64,000 bases of DNA, from NCBI GenBank assembly GCA_003612525.1, contig RAZD01000009.1, positions 1-64,000 of the forward strand, read 5' to 3'. Positions 18,485-26,836 of the stretch are shown here, piece by piece (positions within the stretch are counted from its first letter, which is position 1; the number at the start of each line of letters is the position of its first letter). The DNA is from a bacterium C-53 (GTDB lineage Bacteria; Bacillota; Clostridia; Lachnospirales; Lachnospiraceae). The notes beneath the pieces are model-generated. The model was not told the origin of the DNA, searched no databases, and saw only the letters and a program-made list of their open reading frames with translations. The translations under genes and the position numbers were made by a program.

Positions 18485-19555
18485 ATGTCTAAAGTATTAA
18501 CACAAAATCTCCTGCCTGGAATGATTACGGCAGAAGATATCTATTCTTATACAAACCAGCTGATTCTTCCGAAAAACTTAGTGCTTACCGACAAGGCAAT
18601 CACAAAACTTGAACTTTATTCGGTTTTAAGCATTCGCATCAAAGACGAATCGGAACCAGCTGAACCTCCGGAAGATAACACCTACTCTGCAAAAATCAAA
18701 AGCAGTCCGGAATTTATAAAGTTTTCAAAAGATTTTGAGAACTCCGTAGATCAGGTACGCAATTCTCTCAACGATCTTGTTATGAGAAAAAACGTCGCCA
18801 TTAATATTGACAATCTGATGACCGAGACACTGACTTTGCTGAAAAACAACCCAAACTGCATCCATATATTCGATATGCTTCACAATATGCGCCACTATGA
18901 TGACCCGACCTACTCCCATTCGCTGAATGTTGCGATTATCTGTTACGCATTCGGAAAATGGCTTAAATTTCCCGGCGAGGAACTGAACACGCTGATGCTG
19001 TGCGGACTGCTCCATGATATTGGAAAGCTTGCCATTTCCAACACAATCATAAGCAAACCTGCAAAACTGACAGAAGCCGAATACCAGATTGTAAAAACAC
19101 ATGCCCTGGAGGGCTATAACCTACTAAAAGATTTAAGCATTAACGAGCATATTAAAAATTCCGCGCTGATGCACCATGAGCGTTGTGACGGCACCGGATA
19201 TCCAGAAGGGGTTAAAGCAGACCAGATTGACGAATACGCAAAGATTGTCGCTATCGCCGATGTATATGACGCAATGACATCCGCAAGAATTTACCGCGGA
19301 CCCCTGTGTCCATTCCAGGTCATCGAAATATTTGAAAACGAAGGACTGCAAAAATACGATTCAAAATATATACTCACATTCCTGGAAGGCATCGTCAATA
19401 CGTATGTTAAGAATCGTATCCGCCTGAATAACGGACTGGAAGGCGACGTTGTGTTAATCAATAAGCGCCACCTTGCCCGTCCGATGGTTCAATGCGGCAG
19501 TCAGTATATTGATCTTGCCCTTGAGCCAAACCTGCATATTGAAGCCATTATTTAA
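18485..19555 (+). CDS. HD-GYP domain protein, probable cyclic-di-GMP phosphodiesterase
   Basis: The 356-aa protein has an N-terminal segment (about 1-115) typical of the DUF3391-like or PilZ-less start of such proteins. The HD-GYP domain occupies about 130-310. The metal and catalytic motifs are intact: SHSLNVAIICYAF, CGLLHDIGKL, KTHALEGYNLL, HHERCDGTGYPEG and ADVYDAMTS. HD-GYP enzymes hydrolyse cyclic di-GMP to GMP or pGpG. There is no membrane helix or receiver domain, so control is probably through expression or the N-terminal part. AAAGGAG precedes the ATG, and the gene is monocistronic between its own promoter and a bidirectional terminator. Confidence 0.9.
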   Translation: MSKVLTQNLLPGMITAEDIYSYTNQLILPKNLVLTDKAITKLELYSVLSIRIKDESEPAEPPEDNTYSAKIKSSPEFIKFSKDFENSVDQVRNSLNDLVMRKNVAINIDNLMTETLTLLKNNPNCIHIFDMLHNMRHYDDPTYSHSLNVAIICYAFGKWLKFPGEELNTLMLCGLLHDIGKLAISNTIISKPAKLTEAEYQIVKTHALEGYNLLKDLSINEHIKNSALMHHERCDGTGYPEGVKADQIDEYAKIVAIADVYDAMTSARIYRGPLCPFQVIEIFENEGLQKYDSKYILTFLEGIVNTYVKNRIRLNNGLEGDVVLINKRHLARPMVQCGSQYIDLALEPNLHIEAII

Positions 19556-19575
19556 AATCATCTGTGTAATAAAAA

Positions 19576-19608
19576 CGTGCGGGAAAAATTCAAAACTTTT
19601 TCCGCACG
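19576..19608. terminator. Bidirectional terminator between HD-GYP gene and murA
   Basis: CGTGCGGGAAAAA pairs with TTTTTCCGCACG around a short loop. The minus-strand side is followed by TTTTTATTA, so it mainly serves murA (stop at 19621). The plus-strand side serves the HD-GYP gene. Confidence 0.85.
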
Positions 19609-19620
19609 CTCTTTCGTCTG

Positions 19621-20913
19621 TCAGCCAACTTTCAGCTTAAATTTCTGAATATCCCGTTCTGACGCCACTTTCTCAATCTGTGCGCCAAGCTGCTGAAGCT
19701 TCACCTCAAAATCTTCATACCCTCTCTGGATATAATGAATATCATCTACAATTGTAATTCCCTCTGCCGCAAGACCTGCCAGCACCAACGCTGCGCCGGC
19801 CCTTAAGTCAGGCGCATTAATCGCTGCACCCGTATAATTTTTCACACCGTCAATAATAGCGGTATTTCCCTCAACCTTAATATTGGCCCCCATACGCGTA
19901 AGCTCATCCACATATTTGAAGCGGTTCTCAAAGATGCTCTCCGTCACAATGCTTGTCCCTTCGCAGAGCGCCAGGGTCACGCCGATTTGTGGCTGCATAT
20001 CCGTCGGATACCCGGGATACGGAAGCGTCTTTACATGAGTATGATGCAGTTCGCCTTTTGAAATGACTCTGACCGCATCATCAAATTCCTCAACTTCACA
20101 GCCAATCTCAATCAGTTTTGCGCTGATCGACTCCAGATGTTTTGGAATCACATTCTTAATCAGCACGTCTCCCTTCGTAATCGCACCGGCAAACATAAAC
20201 GTTCCCGCCTCTATCTGGTCCGGAATCACCGAATACTCTGTCTTATGAAGCTTCTCAACGCCTCTGATTCGTATGACATCCGTTCCGGCGCCCTTAATGT
20301 TGGCTCCCATGCTGTTTAGGAAGTTTGCAACATCAACTACATGAGGTTCCTTCGCCGCATTCTCAATAATTGTCTTGCCGTCAGCCATCGCTGCCGCCAT
20401 CATAACATTAATCGTAGCGCCGACCGTCACTACATCAAGATAGATATGATTACCTACCAGCCGCTCTGCCTTTGTTACAATTAATCCATGTTCTATTTTC
20501 ACTTCCGCGCCCAGTGCACGGAATCCCTTTATATGCTGGTCAATCGGGCGACTTCCGATATTACATCCGCCAGGAAGCACAACATCCGCTCTTTTATATT
20601 TCCCAAGAAGCGCACCCAGAAGATAATAGGAAGCCCTGATTTTCTTCATAAACTCAAAGTCAATACTCTTATTCTGTACCAGAGAACCGTTAATTTTTAC
20701 CGCATGCTTATCAAGACGTTCTACAATAACTCCGATTCCTTCCATTGCCTTAAGCATTACTTTCACATCCCTGACATCGGGAAGATTATCTATCGTAACA
20801 GTTTCATCTGTCATAGTCGCAGCCGCCAGAATTGCCAATGCCGCATTTTTCGCGCCGCCGATTTCCACCTCGCCGGACAAGGGATTGCCTCCCTTAATGA
20901 TATACTGTTCCAT
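19621..20913 (-). CDS. murA: UDP-N-acetylglucosamine 1-carboxyvinyltransferase
   Basis: It transfers enolpyruvate from PEP to UDP-GlcNAc, the first committed step of peptidoglycan synthesis. The 430-aa length is typical. GGAKNAALAILAA near residue 19, the catalytic cysteine in LPGGCNIGSRPID near 115 and PTDMQPQ near 310 are intact. The cysteine implies the fosfomycin-sensitive type. Firmicutes often have two MurA paralogues and this window does not show which one this is. A TTTACA/TATAAT promoter lies just upstream. Confidence 0.96.
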   Translation of the reverse strand: MEQYIIKGGNPLSGEVEIGGAKNAALAILAAATMTDETVTIDNLPDVRDVKVMLKAMEGIGVIVERLDKHAVKINGSLVQNKSIDFEFMKKIRASYYLLGALLGKYKRADVVLPGGCNIGSRPIDQHIKGFRALGAEVKIEHGLIVTKAERLVGNHIYLDVVTVGATINVMMAAAMADGKTIIENAAKEPHVVDVANFLNSMGANIKGAGTDVIRIRGVEKLHKTEYSVIPDQIEAGTFMFAGAITKGDVLIKNVIPKHLESISAKLIEIGCEVEEFDDAVRVISKGELHHTHVKTLPYPGYPTDMQPQIGVTLALCEGTSIVTESIFENRFKYVDELTRMGANIKVEGNTAIIDGVKNYTGAAINAPDLRAGAALVLAGLAAEGITIVDDIHYIQRGYEDFEVKLQQLGAQIEKVASERDIQKFKLKVG

Positions 20914-20962
20914 CTATTTACACCTCTAAAAATATCAGAATAAACTCTTCACATATGAATAA

Positions 20963-20990
20963 ATTATATCACAGTTTCGGTATTTGTAAA
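20963..20990 (-). promoter_or_regulatory. Sigma-A promoter for murA
   Basis: TTTACA (20985-20990), 16-base spacer and TATAAT (20963-20968) on the minus strand, about 50 bases before the start codon; the -10 box is preceded by TGA. Confidence 0.72.
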
Positions 20991-21001
20991 TTCCCTTTTC
21001 T

Positions 21002-22567
21002 CTAATTGAAATATTCAAAGGGGTTTACCGCGCTTCCATTCACAAGTATTTCAAAATGCAGATGCGGCCCCGTGCTTCGCCCGGTATTTCCGCTGAGTGC
21101 AATTTTATCTCCCTGTTTCACCGTCTGTCCTGTCTTTACAAGAACCTTGCTCAGATGGCCATAACGCGTCTGTTTGCCGTCCTCATGATCGATATAAACC
21201 ACATACCCGTACCCGCTGCCCCAGCCGGCCCGCGTCACGGTTCCTCCTGAGGACGCCGCCACAGCCGTACCGACAGGCGTTGCAAGATCAATGCCTTTAT
21301 GATATGTGGATGCCCCTCTTTTCGGCGCACTTCGTCTTCCGAAAGGAGAAGAAAGCCTTCCGCCCGAAATCGGCCGGATATAAGTCGGAGGCTCCTTCGT
21401 GCCGCGTTCCACAACTCTTGGAACCGCATTTGCCACAATCTCCTGTTGTAAAATCGTTCGCTCCGTCTCTCTGTCATTCCGGTATGTGACATCTGCCACA
21501 ACTTTACGATATCCTGCCACCGGGTCCTGCAAAGTCTGCATGTCCGTCGTATACCAGTCATCGTTATCTACATACTGTACGTCTGCTTCATAGTTCTCTT
21601 CATAATACATCTGCTCCGTACGCATCACCGAAAGTTCCGGTTCCGGCATTGTAACCGTAATCTCATCCCCTGCCCGGATAATTGAATTTTCATCCTCAAT
21701 CGCCTCATTGATCGAAATCAGGTGTTCCATTGTCGTTTCATTCTTCTGCGCAATCTGAGACAATGTATCCCCCGGCTGTACCTCATAAATCTTTTCTTTC
21801 TCTTTTTCTCTCGTAATCTCCGCTACCGCATCTTCAAATGAGGTCACTTCTTCCGGCTCCAGATATGCCTCCACAACCTCAACCGTATCCGCAAAATGAA
21901 TTTCCTTTAACCCCAGTTCATTTTCGGCGGATGCACCGGCCCGCTCCAAAATATCCGACAGCACATCTGCGACTCCGGCCTGTGCGGATGTTTCATTCTC
22001 CTCAGGAAGCCTGTCACGCCGCTCCACCGCAGCTGTCAGCACGTTCAGTTCACGGTTGGGATCCAGCTCAAGCTGCACCACATGCTCATCTTTTGTATCA
22101 TATCTGTTCTTTGCAGCATTTAAAAGTTCTATAACTTCTTCCGATGTCCTCAGATTAACAGTATTCTCATTTATTTTCACGGTATAAGCCCTTTTACCGG
22201 TTTCCAGAACATTCTTCCTTAAGACCTCAAGCATATTCCGTTCCACATCATCCTGCAAATCCATCTTCCCGAAAATAATCTCTTCACTTTCAAATGTCAG
22301 ATCGGCCTTCGCAAAAACAAGTTCCTCAGACCGGCCCGCCAGAATCCTGCGCGCCTCTCTAAGAAGAGCGTCCGCGTCTTCCTGCTTTTCCACACGCCCG
22401 ACTTTTTCCCCGTTCAGATATACGGTATATATATTTAATCCCTCTTTCTGATACGGTTTTATACCCTGTACGGTAAAGAACACAAAAACGCCGGTTAATG
22501 CTACTGTTAACCGACCCATAAGGCTGTATTTATTTTTTCTGATTGTATTTTTCTTTATTTGACTCAT
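21002..22567 (-). CDS. Membrane-anchored M23 peptidoglycan endopeptidase with LysM and G5 domains
   Basis: The 521-aa protein has an N-terminal membrane anchor (about 18-38). A Glu-rich region follows, then a LysM domain (EVQPGDTLSQIAQKNETTME, about 258-305) and a G5-like domain (about 320-400). The C-terminal LytM/M23 domain has intact zinc ligands: HKGIDLATPVGT and HLHFEILVNGSAVNPF. It probably cleaves peptide cross-links in the cell wall. The start at 22567 overlaps the flavin reductase gene by 38 bases and has only a weak ribosome binding site, so the exact start is uncertain. Confidence 0.92.
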   Translation of the reverse strand: MSQIKKNTIRKNKYSLMGRLTVALTGVFVFFTVQGIKPYQKEGLNIYTVYLNGEKVGRVEKQEDADALLREARRILAGRSEELVFAKADLTFESEEIIFGKMDLQDDVERNMLEVLRKNVLETGKRAYTVKINENTVNLRTSEEVIELLNAAKNRYDTKDEHVVQLELDPNRELNVLTAAVERRDRLPEENETSAQAGVADVLSDILERAGASAENELGLKEIHFADTVEVVEAYLEPEEVTSFEDAVAEITREKEKEKIYEVQPGDTLSQIAQKNETTMEHLISINEAIEDENSIIRAGDEITVTMPEPELSVMRTEQMYYEENYEADVQYVDNDDWYTTDMQTLQDPVAGYRKVVADVTYRNDRETERTILQQEIVANAVPRVVERGTKEPPTYIRPISGGRLSSPFGRRSAPKRGASTYHKGIDLATPVGTAVAASSGGTVTRAGWGSGYGYVVYIDHEDGKQTRYGHLSKVLVKTGQTVKQGDKIALSGNTGRSTGPHLHFEILVNGSAVNPFEYFN

Positions 22568-23132
22568 TTTTCTTCTTTTTTATGCTATATCCGAATGTAC
22601 CTAATATTTGATTCAAATCATAATACTCCCCATGCGAATATACAATAGGAAATGCTTTTCTCAAATGGAATTTATTTCTATTGTCCATATATTTATCATC
22701 CACATGAACCGCCACTACATCCGCCAGAAACATATGATGGCTGCCAAGCTCCTGAATCTGCCTGACCCTGCATTCAATATTTACAGGACTCTCTGCAATC
22801 ATCGGCGCCGATACCTTATCCGCCGGCTCCCTGTGAAGCCCCAGACAGCAGAACTTGTCCACATCCCTGCCGGAACGCACCCCGCAGAAATCCGTGGCAT
22901 ACGCAAGTTTTTTCGTCGTAAGATTAACCACGAATTCGCCTGTATCCCTTAACATCCCATACGAATAACGCTCCGGGCGCACGGAAATATACAGCATCGG
23001 CGGATTTGTACACACCGTCCCGGTCCATGCTACCGTAATAATATTGCTGTTTCCTGCCCTGTCTGCCACACTCACCATCACAACCGGCAGGGGATACAGC
23101 ATATTTCCCGGTTTCCACAATAATTTTCCCAT
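22530..23132 (-). CDS. Flavin reductase-like FMN-binding protein
   Basis: The 200-aa protein matches the flavoredoxin / flavin reductase-like split-barrel family: LYPLPVVMVSVADRAGNSNI, ITVAWTGTVCTNPPMLYISV and GEFVVNLTTKKLA are characteristic FMN-binding segments. The C-terminus ends in a Lys-rich tail. It is expected to bind FMN and transfer electrons or reduce flavin; the partner is unknown. It starts one base after the stop of the coiled-coil protein gene, so the two are likely co-translated. It overlaps the M23 peptidase gene, although no functional link is obvious. Confidence 0.88.
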   Translation of the reverse strand: MGKLLWKPGNMLYPLPVVMVSVADRAGNSNIITVAWTGTVCTNPPMLYISVRPERYSYGMLRDTGEFVVNLTTKKLAYATDFCGVRSGRDVDKFCCLGLHREPADKVSAPMIAESPVNIECRVRQIQELGSHHMFLADVVAVHVDDKYMDNRNKFHLRKAFPIVYSHGEYYDLNQILGTFGYSIKKKKNESNKEKYNQKK

Positions 23133-23133
23133 C

Positions 23134-23610
23134 TTAAATCAACCGAAACAGCCGGAGCAGAATCACAATTGTTGCAATAAGGTCAACGCCGGCAATCGCA
23201 GTCCCCGCAATCAGCAGAATCTTCAGCCGGTTTACAGTCTCTTTTAAAGCCGCTTCCTGAGAACCGGCCTTCTCCTCAATTACCGCCTGCGTATTCCGAT
23301 AGCACTTAACGCTTTCCTTGTGCATATGATCTGCAAGCTCATCTTTCACTTTAATTAATTCTTCTTCGCTCTGTTTTTTATATTCCGTAAACAATTCGGC
23401 ATTCCTTGCGTTCGTTTCACTGACCACAGATGCCGTCGATTCCGTCACATCCTTGACGATCGCTTCATGATGCTCTTTCAGCTTTTCATCTACCGCAGCG
23501 CCCGGATTGTTTTTTCCGGGTACACCCTCCTGCAGATTAATCATATTCTGCATGCGCATCGCACCCTGCGCATTAATCTTTTCAACCAGTCTATCCATAA
23601 AATTATCCAT
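23134..23610 (-). CDS. Coiled-coil protein with C-terminal membrane anchor (158 aa)
   Basis: I do not recognise a family. From ATG 23610 (GAGGT 5 bases upstream) the protein is 158 aa. About residues 45-125 are charged and helical, consistent with a coiled coil (EKLKEHHEAIVKDVTEST, then KKQSEEELIKVKDELADH). A single hydrophobic helix near the C-terminus (LLIAGTAIAGVDLIATIVIL) is followed by RLFRLI, so it looks tail-anchored with the coiled coil in the cytoplasm. It heads a probable operon with the flavin reductase and M23 peptidase, under the promoter at 23654-23682. Confidence 0.75.
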   Translation of the reverse strand: MDNFMDRLVEKINAQGAMRMQNMINLQEGVPGKNNPGAAVDEKLKEHHEAIVKDVTESTASVVSETNARNAELFTEYKKQSEEELIKVKDELADHMHKESVKCYRNTQAVIEEKAGSQEAALKETVNRLKILLIAGTAIAGVDLIATIVILLRLFRLI

Positions 23611-23653
23611 CTGTACCTCATTTCCCAATTACACCGTATGCATAAACAGATAT

Positions 23654-23682
23654 ATTCTATCATTTCTAAAAACGATGTGCAA
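23654..23682 (-). promoter_or_regulatory. Sigma-A promoter for the coiled-coil/flavin reductase/M23 operon
   Basis: TTGCAC (23677-23682), 17-base spacer and TAGAAT (23654-23659) on the minus strand, about 44 bases before ATG 23610. Confidence 0.65.
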
Positions 23683-23739
23683 TATGCTGACAATATTTTT
23701 TGTTATGCAAATTACACTATAATTTTCTCTTTTGTTTTT

Positions 23740-23900
23740 TTATTTTGTATATATTTACTAATTGTTCACACTATGTTCATATCACGTTCACATATGATTG
23801 TTATAGTTTTATTAAGTTAAATCGTAAACGAAATGTAATGTTCTCATTACACATACAGATAAATTTTTTCATAATAGCCGCGGGCCGCAAGGTCCGCGGC
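23740..23900. other. Intergenic region with GTTCA repeats and a GC-rich hairpin
   Basis: The gap from 23683 to 23946 has no gene. Near 23764-23800 three GTTCA units recur at about 11-base spacing. At 23877-23900 a perfect 10-bp GC-rich stem (GCCGCGGGCC/GGTCCGCGGC, one G-T pair) has a GCAA tetraloop. Neither side of the hairpin has a good T-run, so it is not a clear terminator. It could be a structured RNA end or a DNA-binding site. Confidence 0.35.
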
Positions 23901-23946
23901 ACTCCTCATTTACAGGATATCAATCGTTTTTGCAGGAAGATGCCGA

Positions 23947-23976
23947 AAAGAAAAAGTGTGCGTTTGCACGCACACT
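23947..23976 (-). terminator. Terminator after the alarmone synthetase gene
   Basis: AGTGTGCGT pairs with ACGCACACT (23955-23976) around TTGC, followed on the minus strand by TTTTTCTTTT. It abuts the stop codon at 23977. Confidence 0.9.
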
Positions 23977-24639
23977 CTATCCCAGAAGCGCAGTTACTTC
24001 CCGCTGCCGCTCCGCACATTCTCTGATTTCCTCATTCAGCGATAACATTTTCGCATCAAGATCCGATACCATCTCCGCACATTCAAGAAGCTCTCTCTTA
24101 ATATGTTCCGGAGCATTGCCTTCGAATTTGTAATTGATCTTATGCTCAAGGCTCGCCCAGAAATCCATTGCTACCGTTCGTATCTGTATCTCCACTTTCG
24201 TATCCACTACCCCGTCCGACAAGAAAATAGGCAGGCTGACCAGCATATGGTAACTCTTATACCCGCTTTCCTTCGGCCGCTTAATATAATCCTTAATTGA
24301 AAGCACCCTGATATCACTCTGGTTTGCAAGCATATTCGAAATCCGGTAGATATCCGACGTAAATGAACAGATGATACGAATACCGGCAATATCATTTACA
24401 TACTTTACCATATTTTCAATTGTCGATTCATAGCCTCTCTTCTTCAGTTTCTTAACAATGCTTTCCGGTGACTTAATTCTGGACTTTATATGTTCAATCG
24501 GGTTATATTGATGTACATGTTGAAATTCGTCATTCAGGATTTCCAGTTTTGTCCCAATTTCTTTCAATGCAGAATTATACAATAATATACATGTCTTCCA
24601 GCTGTCTACTCCTTCGTAATTCATTGCTGTTTTTTCCAT
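23977..24639 (-). CDS. Small alarmone synthetase (RelA/SpoT-like GTP pyrophosphokinase, RelQ/RelP type)
   Basis: The 220-aa protein consists of a synthetase domain only, with no hydrolase, TGS or ACT domain, which defines small alarmone synthetases. Motifs are RIKSPESIVKKLKKRGYES (ATP site, about 54), DIAGIRIICSF (about 86), YIKRPKESGYKSYHM (G-loop, about 118) and EIQIRTVAMDFWASLEHKIN (about 150). It should make (p)ppGpp from ATP and GTP/GDP, a stress alarm independent of ribosome-bound Rel. The gene is monocistronic, with an extended -10 promoter at about 24690 and a strong terminator. Confidence 0.92.
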   Translation of the reverse strand: MEKTAMNYEGVDSWKTCILLYNSALKEIGTKLEILNDEFQHVHQYNPIEHIKSRIKSPESIVKKLKKRGYESTIENMVKYVNDIAGIRIICSFTSDIYRISNMLANQSDIRVLSIKDYIKRPKESGYKSYHMLVSLPIFLSDGVVDTKVEIQIRTVAMDFWASLEHKINYKFEGNAPEHIKRELLECAEMVSDLDAKMLSLNEEIRECAERQREVTALLG

Positions 24640-24689
24640 TTCAAATCACTTCCCATATTAACTCTTATACTTAGGCAATACCTTTGTTA

Positions 24690-24698
24690 ATTATACCA
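24690..24698 (-). promoter_or_regulatory. Extended -10 promoter for the alarmone synthetase
   Basis: TGGTATAAT on the minus strand (24690-24698) is a consensus extended -10 element about 50 bases before the start codon. No good -35 box is present. Confidence 0.5.
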
Positions 24699-24767
24699 TA
24701 TCTTTTATGATTTGGACCATTTTTTCGTGAACTTAATCTAATTTTAATATATTTCCTTTTTGCACCG

Positions 24768-24786
24768 TCTGTGATAGAATCACAGA
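24768..24786 (+). promoter_or_regulatory. Perfect palindrome overlapping a -10-like box
   Basis: TCTGTGAT-AGA-ATCACAGA is an 8-bp perfect inverted repeat with a 3-base centre. The TAGAAT (24775-24780) inside it could be the -10 box for the 90-aa gene starting at 24824; the -35 region (TTTCCT) is poor. A repressor or activator dimer site is the natural reading. Confidence 0.5.
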
Positions 24787-24823
24787 TACCGGCATATATG
24801 TTAGAGATTAAAGGAGAGATCAT

Positions 24824-25096
24824 ATGTTTCGTCTGTGGGGTAAACTATGGAAAGACAACCGTCTGTTAAAGGACACGACATACTGTGAAGACAGCAGCGA
24901 TACACGTACACATAAAGTGTTTAAAGGACTGGATTCTTTCTGCTATGAATTTGATCTCGGCAGACCAATCTGGCTTGACTCAAACATCAAAGAATTCAAA
25001 CATCACAGTAAAGCTCGTTTCTATCAGGATAATTTTATTGAAGAGATTCCGTTTGATTATCTTGAAATTCAGGTAATTGAAGAAGACGATTCCTGA
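24824..25096 (+). CDS. Uncharacterised 90-aa protein
   Basis: I do not recognise a family. The protein begins MFRLWGKLWKDNRLLKDTTY and ends in acidic EEDDS. It has no membrane segment or signal, and the middle is rich in aromatic and charged residues (GLDSFCYEFDLGRPIWLDSN), suggesting a compact beta-rich fold. AAAGGAGAG lies 7 bases before the ATG and a terminator follows, so it is a real single gene. A palindrome directly upstream suggests dedicated regulation. Confidence 0.8.
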   Translation: MFRLWGKLWKDNRLLKDTTYCEDSSDTRTHKVFKGLDSFCYEFDLGRPIWLDSNIKEFKHHSKARFYQDNFIEEIPFDYLEIQVIEEDDS

Positions 25097-25105
25097 TAGG
25101 GCAGA

Positions 25106-25138
25106 AGAGTTCCGTTAAATCGGAGCTCTTTTTGTTTT
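25106..25138 (+). terminator. Terminator after the 90-aa gene
   Basis: AGAGTTCCG pairs with CGGAGCTCT (one G-T pair) around TTAAAT, followed by TTTTGTTTT. Confidence 0.88.
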
Positions 25139-25175
25139 AGAAGGAAAACTTATCCTGTTTATATGAATATTTTTC

Positions 25176-25204
25176 TTGCTTTTATGTATAAAATGGTGTA
25201 GTAT
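25176..25204 (+). promoter_or_regulatory. Sigma-A promoter for the hemolysin III gene
   Basis: TTGCTT (25176-25181), 17-base spacer and TAGTAT (25199-25204) on the plus strand, about 75 bases before the ATG. Confidence 0.6.
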
Positions 25205-25277
25205 TTACATATACTTAATATAGTTTTCAAAACTACTTATAAAGTTTTGCATTACTTTGTTGAAAGGAGTTCGTATT

Positions 25278-25931
25278 ATGGAAAAAATCAGAGAACCCGG
25301 AAATGCCATCACTCACTTCATCGGAACACTGCTTGCAGCAGCTGCAACCGTACCGCTTCTGGTCAGAGCGCATCAGGCCGCCAATCCGATAAATATCACT
25401 GCTATGGCCGTCTTTATTGTAAGTATGATTCTTTTATATGGCGCAAGCACTCTATACCACTGGGTCATCCTTCCCGAAAAAAATATTCGTACACTTCGGA
25501 AAATAGACCATATGATGATATTTGTCCTGATCGCCGGTTCCTATACTCCGGTCTGCCTCATTGCTCTTGGCGGTAAACTCGGAACCATGCTGTTATCCAT
25601 TGTATGGAGCATCGCCATCACCGGGATTATGATCAAAGCATTCTGGATTACATGCCCGAAATGGTTTTCTTCCTCCTTGTATATCGCAATGGGATGGACG
25701 TGCCTTCTGGCATTTACTCAGATCAAAAATGCCCTTGCTCCCGCTGCATTCTTCTGGCTTGTCATCGGCGGCATTATCTACACCGCCGGCGGTATCATTT
25801 ATGCATTGAAGCTTCCGGTTTTTAATGCCCGCCATAAGTCATTTGGTTCACACGCCATTTTTCATCTCTTCGTGATGGGCGGCAGTATCTGTCACTTTAT
25901 CTTTATGTATCAGTTCCTGGCCCTGATGTAA
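25278..25931 (+). CDS. Hemolysin III / PAQR family membrane protein
   Basis: ATG 25278, with AAAGGAG 9-10 bases upstream, gives 217 aa. Seven membrane helices are evident. The family's metal-ligand motifs are present: GASTLYHW in helix 2, IDHMMIFVLIAGSYTPVC in helix 3 and SHAIFHLFVMGGSICHF in the last helix. Bacterial members (TrhA/YqfA) influence membrane energetics or fluidity; the hemolysin name is historical. It is monocistronic. Confidence 0.92.
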   Translation: MEKIREPGNAITHFIGTLLAAAATVPLLVRAHQAANPINITAMAVFIVSMILLYGASTLYHWVILPEKNIRTLRKIDHMMIFVLIAGSYTPVCLIALGGKLGTMLLSIVWSIAITGIMIKAFWITCPKWFSSSLYIAMGWTCLLAFTQIKNALAPAAFFWLVIGGIIYTAGGIIYALKLPVFNARHKSFGSHAIFHLFVMGGSICHFIFMYQFLALM

Positions 25932-25943
25932 CAGGGACGAAAT

Positions 25944-25975
25944 AGGAAGAACGCCTTTTCGCAGGCGTTCTTCCT
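25944..25975. terminator. Bidirectional terminator between hemolysin III gene and spoIIQ
   Basis: AGGAAGAACGCC pairs with GGCGTTCTTCCT across a short loop, lying between the convergent stop codons at 25931 and 25981. Confidence 0.82.
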
Positions 25976-25980
25976 ACACT

Positions 25981-26775
25981 TTATTCATCATCACTCATGT
26001 CTATATAGTCAAATGGATTCTCCGGAACATCATTTTTGGTCATTGCAAAGTAAAGATTTGTTCCTTCCAATGAGTAATACTTCGTTACCTCACCGATATA
26101 ACCAATCACTTCTCCGCTTTCCACAATGCTTCCCTCACTGACCGGCACTTCCTTTAACTGACCGTAAATAAAGCGATAGCCATTTCCGGCGTCGACTGTG
26201 AGTGTCATTCCTGTCTCTTCATTAAAATGAATCTGCGATACCTTTCCCCGACATGCCGATTTCACCGGAGTATTCACATCGCCCTGTATCAAAACTGCCG
26301 GATTATACTTATACTGATTCAGCGTTTTAAATAATACCGTCTTGTCCATACTGTAATTCATAAGCACTTTTCCGTCCACAGGCCAGACCAAAGTAGAATT
26401 CTCTCCAAAAGAAAAATTTTCAACCTTGTCCACACGATTCATAATCTCTACGCTTTCATCCGTGACAGGCAGCGTTGCATCCAGATCATCCACAACATTT
26501 GGGACCATGTCGTCCGTATAGTTTTTTGCAGTAACGTTTCCTGCCGCTGTTTCCTGCTTTTCTTCTACACTTTTGTTATCTTTCGGTTCTTCTTGCTTTT
26601 CAACCGTATTGTTCAGTTTCATTTTCGGTTCAGGTTCAGGTTCAGGATCTGCTTCTGACAAATCCACATAATATTCTTCCGTATCATTTTTTCCGCTCAC
26701 ATAAAATCCCACCAACGCAACCAGTGCCAGCATACTGGCTGATGTAAGAACGGCAACTGTCCGATAATTTTTCAT
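25981..26775 (-). CDS. spoIIQ: SpoIIQ-like LytM-domain sporulation protein, zinc site degenerate
   Basis: The 264-aa protein has an N-terminal membrane helix (about 8-27), an acidic Glu/Pro linker (EPEPEPK) and a C-terminal LytM fold (about 135-260). The peptidase ligands are gone: VLIQGDVNTPV has no histidine before the Asp, YGQL replaces YAHL, and NLYF replaces HLHF. SpoIIQ of Bacillus is likewise a catalytically dead LytM protein that bridges forespore and mother cell membranes with SpoIIIAH. Adjacent spoIID immediately upstream (the Clostridia spoIID-spoIIQ order) supports this identity. Expression would be expected from a sporulation sigma factor. Confidence 0.82.
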   Translation of the reverse strand: MKNYRTVAVLTSASMLALVALVGFYVSGKNDTEEYYVDLSEADPEPEPEPKMKLNNTVEKQEEPKDNKSVEEKQETAAGNVTAKNYTDDMVPNVVDDLDATLPVTDESVEIMNRVDKVENFSFGENSTLVWPVDGKVLMNYSMDKTVLFKTLNQYKYNPAVLIQGDVNTPVKSACRGKVSQIHFNEETGMTLTVDAGNGYRFIYGQLKEVPVSEGSIVESGEVIGYIGEVTKYYSLEGTNLYFAMTKNDVPENPFDYIDMSDDE

Positions 26776-26836
26776 ATCCGCAACATACTCCTTTCAGAAT
26801 CTTGTTCTGTTATTATCGTTGCCGTTTTTATTCACA

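Noticed and set aside
25257-25277. Upstream TTG start for the hemolysin III protein
   Set aside because: ATG 25278 has AAAGGAG at good spacing; the upstream codons include that ribosome binding site.
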